A stretch of 64,000 bases of DNA from UBA7672 sp040398425 (GTDB lineage: Bacteria > Pseudomonadota > Alphaproteobacteria > Caulobacterales > Hyphomonadaceae). This document shows positions 1-8,004 of this stretch, piece after piece. The DNA is taken from the NCBI GenBank assembly GCA_040398425.1, contig JBBATZ010000008.1, positions 1 through 64,000 on the forward strand. Reading direction: 5' to 3'. Below the pieces are notes generated by a model. It made no database searches and was not told the origin of the DNA. It saw only the letters and a list, made by a program, of their open reading frames with translations. The first letter of the stretch is position 1, and the number at the start of each line of letters is the position of its first letter. The position numbers and the translations under genes are program-made.

Positions 1-46
1 CGTGTTCGACTTATCCTGGATAGGGTCGATCACCTGTTGCCGCGCG

Positions 47-565
47 CTACCCCTTCGCCTTCACCGCGACATCCACCATGATCTCGCCCGAGATCGCTTC
101 CAGCGCGTCCTGCACGGTGGCGGCGGCGAGGCCCGGCTGCAGGCGCAGGTCGGCGTCCATGTGGAACAGGTGCCCACCGGAGTGCGCTTCGTCGCTCAGC
201 CACGTCTTGAACGTCTCGATATTGGCGCCGAGTTCGCTGATCGTCGCCGTCACCTGTTTGACGATGCCGGGACGGTCCTGTCCCACCAGGGCGAAGGCGA
301 GTGTGTCGCCTGCAACGCCTGCACGCCCCTGCGCCGGGACGATGCGCACTTCGAGCCCCGCCGCATCGACAGCGGAGACGGCGGCGCGCAGCGTCTCGAT
401 CTTGCCATCCGTTAGGTCGACCAGCACCGAGCCGACATAGAGCCCGCCCAGTCGCGACAGATGACTCTCGAGCCAGTTGCCGCCCGCCGACAGCACGGCG
501 GACGACAGCGCCTTTGTCAGGCCGGGCCGGTCGCTGCCGACGACACTCAGGACCAACAACGTCAT
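47..565 (-). CDS. ACT-domain protein, GcvR-like amino-acid-sensing regulator
   Basis: 172-residue protein made of two ACT modules, roughly residues 3-70 and 90-165. Each begins with the pattern typical of this family (VVGSDRPGLTKAL, then LVGQDRPGIVKQV). ACT domains bind small ligands such as amino acids. The glycine-cleavage repressor GcvR has the same two-ACT build and no DNA-binding domain, so a cytoplasmic regulatory role through protein contact is inferred, not shown. It starts at ATG 565 and is transcribed away from truB, with about 150 bases between the two starts. No gcv gene is nearby, so the exact target cannot be named. Confidence 0.8.
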   Translation of the reverse strand: MTLLVLSVVGSDRPGLTKALSSAVLSAGGNWLESHLSRLGGLYVGSVLVDLTDGKIETLRAAVSAVDAAGLEVRIVPAQGRAGVAGDTLAFALVGQDRPGIVKQVTATISELGANIETFKTWLSDEAHSGGHLFHMDADLRLQPGLAAATVQDALEAISGEIMVDVAVKAKG

Positions 566-625
566 GGGAAACCTCTTACTGCCCGAGAGGTGATTGTTAG
601 GCCAACGCGGATCGCCACGCTACAC

Positions 626-654
626 TTGACCCCTCCCCCCGGCCCGCCTACTCC
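626..654 (+). promoter_or_regulatory. possible sigma70-type promoter for truB-rpsO-pnp
   Basis: TTGACC at 626-631 is followed after 17 bases by TACTCC at 649-654, about 65 bases before the truB start. The -35 box and spacing are good; the -10 box matches the consensus only in part. This is pattern matching in a GC-rich intergenic stretch, so confidence is low. Confidence 0.3.
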
Positions 655-718
655 GCGCGCTTCAAAGACCTCGACCCGCTGGCGGTTCGATCCCGCCACG
701 GCGCCTGGAGACATCGCG

Positions 719-1681
719 ATGAGCCGCAAGAAAAAAGGCGAGCCGGTTCACGGCTGGCTGATCCTCGACAAGCCGGAAGGCGTCACCTCCACACAGGCCG
801 TCGGCGCCTGCCGCCGGATCTACAATGCGCAGAAGTGCGGCCATGGCGGGACGCTCGATCCGCTGGCGTCGGGCATCCTTCCCATGGCGTTCGGCGAGGC
901 GACCAAGACGGTCGGCTACGTCATGGAAGCGGACAAGGACTACGTCTTCACCATCCGCTGGGGCTCCTCCACCACCACACAGGACCGCGAAGGGGAAGTG
1001 ACGGGAACCTCGGATGTCCGCCCGTCGCGCGCGGCGATCGAAGCCGCTCTCGCGACCTTCGTCGGCGAGATCGAACAGGTCCCGCCGCAATACTCGGCCA
1101 TCAAGGTGAATGGTGAGCGCGCTTACGATCTCGCCCGCGACGGCGAGACGGTGGAGCTGGCCTCACGCAAGGTAAACCTACGCAAGGCCGAGCTCGCGGA
1201 CGCGCCATCCGAAGACCTCGCGGTTATCAAGGTTACGTGCGGAAAAGGCTTTTATATCAGGGCTCTGGTCCGTGATATCGCCGCCGCCCTGGGGGCCGAA
1301 GGCCACGTCGCCGCCCTTCGTCGGACCCGTGTCGGCGCATTTGCCGAAGACGCGGCAATTCAGCTTTCAATTCTTCAGCAAATGAGCGATAAGCCCGCGC
1401 TGGACGACATGCTTGTTCCCCTCGAGACCGCGCTGGACGACATCCCGGCGCTGGCCATTACCGGGGAAGAAGCGTCCAGGCTCAGGCAGGGCCGAGAGAT
1501 CGTACTTCTGCCCCATCAGGTCGAGGCGTTTCGGGAGATGCGCCGTCCTCGTCAGGTGAACGGGGAGGATGCCTCCCGCATTTGCCTGGCCACTGAAAAG
1601 GTGGGCGAAGAAAATCTTGGCGTTGCTTTGGGTGAAGTCCGGGCCGGCAGATTCATGCCGGTTCGTGTGTTCAACCAATAG
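719..1681 (+). CDS. truB: tRNA pseudouridine(55) synthase TruB
   Basis: 320-residue enzyme that makes pseudouridine-55 in the T-loop of tRNA. The start at ATG 719 gives MSRKKKGEPVHGWL followed by the family opening LDKPEGVTSTQAV; the open frame extends upstream but that part is not TruB-like. The catalytic aspartate lies in the GHGGTLDPLASG motif (about residue 46). KVTCGKGFYIRALVRDIA is the usual downstream motif, and the C-terminal part resembles the TruB C-terminal RNA-binding region. It heads a truB-rpsO-pnp run on one strand with only 29 bases before rpsO. The usual upstream genes nusA-infB-rbfA are not adjacent here. Confidence 0.96.
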   Translation: MSRKKKGEPVHGWLILDKPEGVTSTQAVGACRRIYNAQKCGHGGTLDPLASGILPMAFGEATKTVGYVMEADKDYVFTIRWGSSTTTQDREGEVTGTSDVRPSRAAIEAALATFVGEIEQVPPQYSAIKVNGERAYDLARDGETVELASRKVNLRKAELADAPSEDLAVIKVTCGKGFYIRALVRDIAAALGAEGHVAALRRTRVGAFAEDAAIQLSILQQMSDKPALDDMLVPLETALDDIPALAITGEEASRLRQGREIVLLPHQVEAFREMRRPRQVNGEDASRICLATEKVGEENLGVALGEVRAGRFMPVRVFNQ

Positions 1682-1710
1682 ATTGGCCCTAGGGCCTAAG
1701 GAGAAACCCG

Positions 1711-1980
1711 ATGTCGATCACGCCGGAGGCAAAAGCCTCCCTGATCAAGCAATTTGCCCGCACCGAAGGTGATACGGGCAGCCCCGAAGTGCAGGTCGCA
1801 ATCCTGACCCACCGGATCAACTACCTGACCGGCCACTTCAAAGAGCACAAGAAAGACAACCACTCCCGCCGCGGCCTTCTCAAGATGGTCTCGCAGCGCC
1901 GCCGACTGCTCGACTATCTGAAGTCGAGAGACGAGGGTCGCTATCAGACGATCCTCAAAGAGCTGGAACTGCGCCGCTAG
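1711..1980 (+). CDS. rpsO: 30S ribosomal protein S15
   Basis: 89 residues, the normal length for S15. It binds 16S rRNA early in small-subunit assembly. The core motifs GDTGSPEVQVAILTHRINYL, HFKEHKKDNHSRRGLL and RRRLLDYLK are all present. The start at ATG 1711 has an AGGAG ribosome binding site 7 bases upstream. It sits between truB and pnp, a very common arrangement, and is followed by a strong hairpin before pnp. Confidence 0.98.
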   Translation: MSITPEAKASLIKQFARTEGDTGSPEVQVAILTHRINYLTGHFKEHKKDNHSRRGLLKMVSQRRRLLDYLKSRDEGRYQTILKELELRR

Positions 1981-1996
1981 GGCCGGTTCCTCCCAC

Positions 1997-2025
1997 ACCC
2001 GCCGGCCCACCGGGGTCCGGCGGGT
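1997..2025 (+). terminator. rpsO-pnp intergenic hairpin
   Basis: A 9-bp perfect stem, ACCCGCCGG at 1997-2005 and CCGGCGGGT at 2017-2025, is followed by TTTT-containing sequence (TTTTCG). It lies between the rpsO stop and the pnp start. It could end rpsO transcripts in part, or act as an RNA-processing site as in the rpsO-pnp spacer of Escherichia coli; the second role is by analogy only. Confidence 0.75.
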
Positions 2026-2053
2026 TTTCGTATGCAGAAAGAGAAAAGACGAG

Positions 2054-4315
2054 ATGTTTGACATTAAACGCGTGACGATCGACTGGGCGGGCCGTCCGCT
2101 CACGCTGGAAACTGGCCGCATCGCGCGCCAAGCCGATGGCGCAGTGCTGGCGACTTATGGCGAGACCTCTGTTCTCGCGGCGGTCGTGTACGCAAGGAAG
2201 GCGAAGGAAGGCCAGGACTTCTTCCCGCTGACCGTGAACTACCTTGAGCGTTATTACGCGGCTGGCCGCGTTCCCGGCGGATACTTCAAACGCGAAGGCC
2301 GTCCCACCGAAAAAGAAACCCTGACCTCGCGCCTCATCGACCGTCCGATCCGTCCGCTGTTCGCCGACGGCTTCAAGAACGAAGTGCAGGTCACCGTGAC
2401 CGTGCTGTCGTACGACCAGGAAAACGATCCGGATATCGTCGGCATGGTCGCCGCCTCCGCCGCCCTCGTGATCTCCGGCGCACCGTTTGCTGGCCCGATC
2501 GCGGCAGCCCGCGTCGGCTACAAGGATGGCCAGTACATCATCAACCCGACCTCCGATCAGATGGAAGACTTCCAGCTGGATCTCGTCGTCGCCGGCACCA
2601 CCGAAGGCGTGATGATGGTCGAATCCGAAGCCAAGGAGCTTTCGGAAGACGTGATGCTCGGCGCCGTGAAAGCCGGCCATGAATCGTTCCAGCCCGTGAT
2701 CGATGCGATCATCCAGCTGGCCGAGAAAGCCGCGAAAGAGCCGTTCGAATTCGAAAGCCCGGATCACTCCGCGCTGCTCAAATCGATCCAGGACATTGCC
2801 GGCGCGGACCTGTCCGCCGCCTACAAGATCAAGGAAAAGGCTGATCGTTACGCCGCCGTTGGCGTCGCCCGCGACAAGGCAAAAGCCGCGCTCGTGAAAT
2901 CGGAAGCCAACCCGAACGGCGCCGATGCGCTGGTGTTCAAGGAAGTCTTCAAGGAAGCCGAAGCCAAGGTTGTTCGCGGCGATATCATCCGCACCGGCCT
3001 GCGCATCGACGGCCGCAAGACCGACCAGGTCCGCGCCATCGAGTCCACGGTCTCCGTCCTGCCGCGTACGCACGGCTCGGCCCTGTTCACGCGCGGTGAA
3101 ACGCAGGCGCTCTGCGTCGCCACGCTCGGCACGGCGGAAGACGAGCAGTACATCGACGGCCTCGGCGGCACGAAGAAGGAGAAATTCCTCCTTCACTACA
3201 ACTTCCCTCCCTACTCGGTCGGCGAAACCGGCCGTGGCGGCTCTCCGGGCCGCCGCGAAATCGGTCACGGCAAACTTGCCTGGCGCGCGGTGAAAGCCGT
3301 CCTGCCGGCCCCGGCCGACTTCCCCTACACGCTGCGCATCGTGTCAGAGATCATGGAGTCCAACGGCTCCTCGTCGATGGCCTCGGTCTGCGGCGCATCG
3401 CTTGCCATGATGGACGCCGGCGTTCCTATCACCCGTCCGGTGTCGGGCATCGCCATGGGCCTCATCAAGGAAACCGATGGCATCGCCATCCTGTCCGACA
3501 TCCTGGGTGATGAAGATCACCTCGGCGACATGGACTTCAAGGTTGCCGGCACCGAAGTGGGTGTCACCTCGCTCCAGATGGACCTGAAGATCGATAGCGT
3601 CACGTTCGACATCATGAAGACTGCCCTCGCCCAGGCGAATGGCGGCCGCCTGCACATCCTCAACGAGATGAACAAGGCCATGACGGGCGCGCGTCACGAA
3701 GTCTCGGAGAATGCTCCGAAGATGATCTCGATGAAAATCCCGGTCGACAAGATCCGTGACGTCATCGGCACGGGCGGCAAGGTCATCCGCGAGATCGTCG
3801 AAAAGACGGGCGCGAAGATCAATGTCGAGGACGACGGCACGGTTAAGATCGCCGCTGTCGAAAAGGAAAGCCTCGACGCTGCTCAGAAGTGGATCATCAG
3901 CCTGACGGCTGAGCCGGAAATCGGCGCGATCTATGAAGGCAAGGTCGTGAAGGTGATGGAGTTCGGCGCGTTCGTGAACTTCTTCGGCGCCAAGGACGGC
4001 CTCGTCCACGTCAGCCAACTCGCCGCCGAGCGCGTCGAGTCGCCGTCGGCTGTCGTCAAGGAAGGCGACATCGTGAAAGTGAAGCTCCTCGGCTTCGACG
4101 ATCGCGGCAAGGTTCGCCTCTCCATGAAAGCCGTCAACCAGGAAACTGGCGAAGCCATCGAAGGCGTCGTGGATGATGGCCCGTCGGGCGATCGTCCGCC
4201 GCGCGGTGATCGTCCGCGTCGCGATGGCGATCGTGGTGGTCGCGGCGGTGGCCGTGGCGGCGATCGCGGCCCGCGCCGCGAACGCAGCGATGGACCGAAG
4301 GAAGACGCGGAGTAA
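2054..4315 (+). CDS. pnp: polyribonucleotide nucleotidyltransferase (PNPase) with RGG-type tail
   Basis: 753-residue 3'-5' phosphorolytic exoribonuclease of the RNA degradosome. Order: first RNase PH domain (GRIARQADGAVLATYGETSVL near the N-terminus), helical linker, second RNase PH domain with the catalytic DMDFKVAGTEVGVTSLQMD motif (about residue 490), KH domain with the GTGG loop (about 555-615), S1 domain (about 623-690), then a tail. The tail from about residue 705 is rich in GDR, RGG and RGD units and makes the protein about 40 residues longer than a typical PNPase. The start at ATG 2054 follows a purine-rich GAGAAAAGACGAG. It is the last gene of the truB-rpsO-pnp run. Confidence 0.97.
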   Translation: MFDIKRVTIDWAGRPLTLETGRIARQADGAVLATYGETSVLAAVVYARKAKEGQDFFPLTVNYLERYYAAGRVPGGYFKREGRPTEKETLTSRLIDRPIRPLFADGFKNEVQVTVTVLSYDQENDPDIVGMVAASAALVISGAPFAGPIAAARVGYKDGQYIINPTSDQMEDFQLDLVVAGTTEGVMMVESEAKELSEDVMLGAVKAGHESFQPVIDAIIQLAEKAAKEPFEFESPDHSALLKSIQDIAGADLSAAYKIKEKADRYAAVGVARDKAKAALVKSEANPNGADALVFKEVFKEAEAKVVRGDIIRTGLRIDGRKTDQVRAIESTVSVLPRTHGSALFTRGETQALCVATLGTAEDEQYIDGLGGTKKEKFLLHYNFPPYSVGETGRGGSPGRREIGHGKLAWRAVKAVLPAPADFPYTLRIVSEIMESNGSSSMASVCGASLAMMDAGVPITRPVSGIAMGLIKETDGIAILSDILGDEDHLGDMDFKVAGTEVGVTSLQMDLKIDSVTFDIMKTALAQANGGRLHILNEMNKAMTGARHEVSENAPKMISMKIPVDKIRDVIGTGGKVIREIVEKTGAKINVEDDGTVKIAAVEKESLDAAQKWIISLTAEPEIGAIYEGKVVKVMEFGAFVNFFGAKDGLVHVSQLAAERVESPSAVVKEGDIVKVKLLGFDDRGKVRLSMKAVNQETGEAIEGVVDDGPSGDRPPRGDRPRRDGDRGGRGGGRGGDRGPRRERSDGPKEDAE

Positions 4316-4336
4316 TCCCCGCCCTTCTCTGGTACT

Positions 4337-4357
4337 CAAAATGCAGCGGCCGCCCCC
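4337..4357 (+). repeat. copy 1 of a 21-nt GC-rich dispersed element
   Basis: This segment, containing ATGCAGCGGCCGCCCCC, matches 7937-7957 at 20 of 21 positions in the same orientation, exactly 3600 bases away. It lies directly after pnp, at the broken C-terminal side of the sensor-kinase remnant. Confidence 0.7.
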
Positions 4358-4377
4358 CCCAACGGAGCGGCCGTTTT
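4347..4377 (+). terminator. pnp terminator candidate
   Basis: CGGCCG at 4347-4352 and CGGCCG at 4368-4373 can pair as a 6-bp stem with a 15-base C-rich loop, followed by TTTT. The position is right for ending pnp, and also the convergent remnant on the other strand. The stem is short, so confidence is moderate. Confidence 0.5.
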
Positions 4378-4388
4378 GCGTTCAGGCC

Positions 4389-4939
4389 TCAGCCCTGCAG
4401 CTGCGCTGCGAGACCGTTGATCAGGCGGGTGCCGAGGCCGATGCCGCCGGCGGGACTCTCGCCCATGCCGGCGCCGTTGTCGGCGATGGTCAGTACGGCG
4501 TCATTGCCTTCGAGCGGCCGCGTGAGGGTTACATTCACGCCTCCCGCGCGTCCGTTCGGGAAGTCGTGCTTGAAGGCGTTGGAGACGACCTCGTTGACGA
4601 TCAGGCCGGGCGGCAGCGCCTGGTCCGGCGACAGCTGCTGCGGCGCGAGCGTCCAGTCCACCTTCACATCCGGCGGCGCGGATTCGCGCAGGCTGGTAAG
4701 CACGCGCACGAGATACGCCTCGGCGTCCAGCGCGCCGAACTGGTCGCTCTCGTAGATGTGCTGGTGCACCGCCAATCAGCGCTGGCAAGCCGCGCGGCCG
4801 CTTGCACGCGGTCATTGGAAGCGACGCCCGGCTCCCGTTCGCCCAGCCAGATAGCCAGAGCCGCGAACAAGGGAACCAGCACAGGAATCAGCAACAGCAA
4901 CACGATAGCGGCGCGTATGCCGCCCGGCTTTCCGGTCAT
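4389..4939 (-). pseudogene. sensor histidine kinase remnant (HWE/HisKA_2 type), internally deleted and frameshifted
   Basis: From ATG 4939 the first frame encodes one membrane helix (IRAAIVLLLLIPVLVPLFAALAIWL) and the first residues of what should be the extracytoplasmic sensor part. Near 4775 the reading jumps frame: kinase sequence resumes as VHQHIYESDQFGALDAEAYL, with the N box LIVNEVVSNAFKHDFPNG and G boxes ADNGAGMG and GGIGLGTRLINGLAAQLQG. The sensor domain, the phosphoacceptor His helix and the last ~20 residues of the ATPase domain are missing. The simplest reading is a large internal deletion that also broke the frame. The C-terminal end stops close to the 21-nt element. No partner response regulator is adjacent. 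Confidence 0.75.
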
Positions 4940-5103
4940 CCGCCTGCTTATCGGCGGTAACATTGCTCCCCGCGCCCAGATGCACGCTGCCGACCGGACC
5001 ATTCAGGTCATTTGTGGATGCGGCAAGCGGTCTGGACGCGGCGACGATGTAAACGGCGCGGGCGGAGGCGAGGCCCCCACCCGCTCTGGCGTCCGTGCGG
5101 TCC

Positions 5104-5451
5104 TCAGCGCGCAGCGAGGCTGCGGGAGGAGTCGATGCGGACGCCGGTTATGCGGTCGTGGATCGCGGCCAGCTGCGGCCGGTCCATGCGCACCACCACC
5201 TTGTCGAGCAAATCCTCGACACAGGCGCGGTCAACACTACGAAGGACGAGGCGCAGGCCGCTCGTCACCGAGCACACACGTTCGGCCTGACGGGCGAATG
5301 ACAGGTAGTTGTCGAGCGCCAGCTTCCCGGCGTCATAGCGGAAAGCGATCGAGAAGGTTTCGGGCACAGGATCAGAATCACTGCGGGGCGCAAGGGCGAT
5401 GGCGGAGCAGCCAAGAATGGCCAAAGCGGCAAGTCCTCGGATGGCGATCAT
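5104..5451 (-). CDS. UrcA-like small exported protein
   Basis: 115 residues with a signal-type N-terminus (MIAIRGLAALAILGCSAIAL) and a body that follows the UrcA pattern: a beta-type start (SIAFRYDAGKLALDN), then FARQAERVCSV, a second Cys in SVDRACVEDLLDKVV, and a C-terminal IHDR. UrcA proteins are small periplasmic proteins of unknown function found in Caulobacter relatives; the two conserved cysteines probably pair. No clear ribosome binding site precedes ATG 5451. It stands alone, about 125 bases from the diheme gene. Family assignment is from pattern only. Confidence 0.65.
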   Translation of the reverse strand: MIAIRGLAALAILGCSAIALAPRSDSDPVPETFSIAFRYDAGKLALDNYLSFARQAERVCSVTSGLRLVLRSVDRACVEDLLDKVVVRMDRPQLAAIHDRITGVRIDSSRSLAAR

Positions 5452-5576
5452 GGGGAGGCCCGTTTCGTTTTCCGCAGCCCATGCCAGCTACGGCCCCCCT
5501 GTCGTCCGACTCGGTAACAGTCGTCTGACGATCAGGCTGCATTTGCATGAAAGATTTGAGACCGTTCAGCCGGATA

Positions 5577-6632
5577 TCATTCCGCGACCGGCGGCATCGC
5601 CGCGATCCATTCGCGGATCAGCGCCAACGCCCGTTTGTCCACCGTCGTCCGGCCAAGTTCCGGCATCATCATACCCGGCTCCACCGACGCTATCCGGAAC
5701 GGCAGGATCGACTCATCCGGCTTGCCCGGCTCGATCACGAACAGCTTGTCGCCGGATCCCCTGCCCGCCGCCGTCGGACGCTTGTGCACACCCCAGCCCG
5801 TGGGGTTGGTCTCATCCCACGCGAGGAACAGCCCCGAGTTCGACGCCCCACCGCCCGCGCGATGGCAGTGTGCGCAGTTGATATCGAGCCACGCCCGCGC
5901 GCGTTGCTCCAGCGGGGCATCGCCGAACGCTGGCGGCGCTGCCGGCAGCCCATCCGCCGGCGCGCCCGTCAGGATCCCCCGCGCCGTCCAGTCAGCGATC
6001 TGCTGCACACCCGCCGGCCCGACATGATTGAGATTGCGCGCGCTCGGCCCGATCGGCGTGAACACCTTGCCCTTGGAGTGGCACTCCTTGCACTGGTTCT
6101 TGTTTGGCACCGCGTAGTTGATGGTCAGCGCCTCGCCGTCTGGCGAGATCGTCTTGATCACCTGCTTGCCGCCGACCGGCGAATAGACCGCCTCTGTCTG
6201 CTCCGCATTCCAGATATAGGGATAGGCCACCCACCCATCCGCCTTGCGGATCAGCAGGCGCGTCTCGATCCATTTTTCATTCAGCGCCGGGTCGCGCATG
6301 TCGGGCGCGAACGCGAACGTCTTGATCAGCACCGACCCGACCGGAAAGTCGAAAACCGTGTCCGGATTGTACGTCGCGCTCTGCCCCTTCGGCACATAGA
6401 CAAAACGGTGCTTGCCCGCGTAATCCGCGAACAGCGCATTCACCAGATCATACGGCCGCACACCTTCAGCCACGGCAGCCCCGGCATTCGCCGTCGCAAA
6501 GAACCCGTAGTCCGACAGCTTCTGCGCAGGATCGGCTGCAAGGATAACGCTGTCCCTGACGCCCACTGGCGCGGAGCACGCGGCGAGCGCCAGGAACAGT
6601 GAGACGAAAAGCAGGCGCACGTGACGGATCAC
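5577..6632 (-). CDS. HNE_0200-family (TIGR03806) diheme cytochrome-like lipoprotein
   Basis: 351 residues from GTG 6632. The N-terminus is a lipoprotein signal (LLFVSLFLALAAC), so the mature protein should be lipid-anchored. Two haem c motifs are visible, CKECH in the middle and CAHCH towards the C-terminus, and possible distal methionines occur in PGMMMPELGRT. The text LSDYGFF, PYDLVNALFADYAGKHRFVYVP and NQCKECHSKG is characteristic of the TIGR03806 / SO_2930-like family, whose function is unknown. The GTG start overlaps the stop of the beta-helix gene (GTGA), so the two are translationally coupled. Electron transfer at the cell envelope is inferred from the haem motifs. Haem attachment would need the Ccm system encoded at 36.5-39.4 kb. 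Confidence 0.88.
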   Translation of the reverse strand: MIRHVRLLFVSLFLALAACSAPVGVRDSVILAADPAQKLSDYGFFATANAGAAVAEGVRPYDLVNALFADYAGKHRFVYVPKGQSATYNPDTVFDFPVGSVLIKTFAFAPDMRDPALNEKWIETRLLIRKADGWVAYPYIWNAEQTEAVYSPVGGKQVIKTISPDGEALTINYAVPNKNQCKECHSKGKVFTPIGPSARNLNHVGPAGVQQIADWTARGILTGAPADGLPAAPPAFGDAPLEQRARAWLDINCAHCHRAGGGASNSGLFLAWDETNPTGWGVHKRPTAAGRGSGDKLFVIEPGKPDESILPFRIASVEPGMMMPELGRTTVDKRALALIREWIAAMPPVAE

Positions 6633-7864
6633 GCCCCCTCTTTCGCTGCGGCTGGCTTGTCCTGCGGCAGAACAATGGCCGGCGGCTCGGGGATGTCCGC
6701 ATCCGGCAGCCGCGCCGTTGACGGCTTGGCTTTGGTCAGGTCGATCGGCGTCACGCCCAGCCCGAGATTGATGAAGCCCACTTCCGGTTTCTCGCGGACA
6801 GCGATCCGCACCTCTTCGGTCTTGCCATTGTAGGTCGTCACGCCATCCCACACGATCGCCGGCAGCTTGCCGCCGATCATTGGCGCCAGCGGCGCAAGCC
6901 GGCCCTTCGGATCATTGCCGCCTTCGCCATAGGTGTTGTCGCGGATCACGAAATCGCGCGGCAGCGGGTTGTAGCGGTCGTCCTTGAACTCGAACGAGTA
7001 GCCATAGATCAGGACGTGCGTCGTGCCGTTCTTGTCGAACGTATTGTTGAAGACGTGCACATTCTGGTTCGCCATCAGCATCACGCCGGAGCCCGTCGGG
7101 ACGTTGGCGACGATGTTGCCGGGAGGGGCAAAGTTCGGCGTGTCGTTCTCGACCACCTTGTTGTTGAAGATGCGCGTCGAATGCCCGCCAATCTTCTGCA
7201 GGTTTGGCAGGTCGAACACGAGAATACCGCCGGCATTGTGCGTCGCGACGTTGTCGTGGACGTCGGCGTTGGTCGAGTTCTCGATCTCGATGCCGGCGAC
7301 GTTGTATTCCGCAGTCGAGTTGCGAACGATGATGTTGTCCGACTGGCCGACATAGATGCCCGCGTCCGACGCCCCCGAAACAGTCACGCCATCGATCAGC
7401 ACGTTTTTCGATTCCACCGGATAGACGCCATACGCGCCGTTGGTGGTCAGCGGCCCGCCGGTCCAGACGACCTTAAGGTCCTTGTAGGTTATCTGGTCAG
7501 CGCCCTTTGACTTGATGCCGTCGCCCTTGGGGTCCTCCATCGTGAAGCCGGTCACGGTGACGCCGTCGGAGGTAATCAGCAGGCCTTCGCCTGCAGCCGT
7601 CTGCCCCTTGAACGAAATGAAGGTCTTGTCCTGGCCCGCGCCCTTCAGCGTCACATTGTCGACGTCGAGCGACAGCGGCGTTGCAAAATCGAACCGGCCT
7701 TCGCCAATCTCGATCACGTCGCCCGGCCTGGCCTCGATCAGCAGCTTCTGCAGGTCGTCATTCGCAGTAGCCGACGGCACCAGCGCGACCGGCTTCGGCG
7801 GCTCTGCCGGGCTGCAGGCCGAGACCAGCGCCAAGGCCGAAACTGTCGCGAGAATGACGCGCAT
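6629..7864 (-). CDS. parallel beta-helix repeat lipoprotein (TIGR03805-like)
   Basis: 411 residues with lipobox SALALVSAC at the N-terminus. The body is a right-handed parallel beta-helix: repeated turns with N-rich stacks such as NVTLKGAGQDKTFISFKG, NVLIDGVTVSGASDAGIYVGQSDNIIVRNST and GIEIENSTNADVHDN. Such folds occur in polysaccharide-active enzymes and in binding proteins; no catalytic residues can be assigned here. TIGR03805 members are known to occur in two-gene pairs with TIGR03806 proteins, as seen here (4-base overlap). The pair is therefore treated as one uncharacterised envelope system. ATG 7864 is the first plausible start. Confidence 0.88.
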   Translation of the reverse strand: MRVILATVSALALVSACSPAEPPKPVALVPSATANDDLQKLLIEARPGDVIEIGEGRFDFATPLSLDVDNVTLKGAGQDKTFISFKGQTAAGEGLLITSDGVTVTGFTMEDPKGDGIKSKGADQITYKDLKVVWTGGPLTTNGAYGVYPVESKNVLIDGVTVSGASDAGIYVGQSDNIIVRNSTAEYNVAGIEIENSTNADVHDNVATHNAGGILVFDLPNLQKIGGHSTRIFNNKVVENDTPNFAPPGNIVANVPTGSGVMLMANQNVHVFNNTFDKNGTTHVLIYGYSFEFKDDRYNPLPRDFVIRDNTYGEGGNDPKGRLAPLAPMIGGKLPAIVWDGVTTYNGKTEEVRIAVREKPEVGFINLGLGVTPIDLTKAKPSTARLPDADIPEPPAIVLPQDKPAAAKEGA

Positions 7865-7936
7865 CCTGCTCTCCCCGTTTTCTTTTGATACCGGAAAGCA
7901 TCTCTCGATTTGCAGGCGACAATGTCAAGCTGCCGC

Positions 7937-7957
7937 CAAAATGAAGCGGCCGCCCCC
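7937..7957 (+). repeat. copy 2 of the 21-nt GC-rich dispersed element
   Basis: Direct-orientation copy of 4337-4357 with one mismatch (A for C at 7944). Here it forms the left half of a perfect hairpin. Together the two copies bracket the kinase remnant, the UrcA-like gene and the lipoprotein pair. Confidence 0.7.
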
Positions 7958-7975
7958 GGGACGAGGGGCGGCCGC
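7946..7975 (-). terminator. terminator of the RcnB-like gene
   Basis: Perfect 11-bp stem, GCGGCCGCCCC at 7946-7956 and GGGGCGGCCGC at 7965-7975, with an 8-base loop. Read on the minus strand it follows the stop of the gene at 8005 and is followed by TTCATTTT, as expected for intrinsic termination. Confidence 0.85.
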
Positions 7976-8004
7976 GATAGCGCATCAGCGGAGGGCGTGG
8001 TGCG

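Noticed and set aside
1..33. Possible start of another minus-strand gene (GTG at 33, VIDPIQDKSNT).
   Set aside because: Only ten codons are inside the window and no family can be recognised.
1955..3268. 437-codon open frame on the minus strand opposite pnp.
   Set aside because: Shadow frame of pnp codons; composition and lack of motifs argue against a gene.
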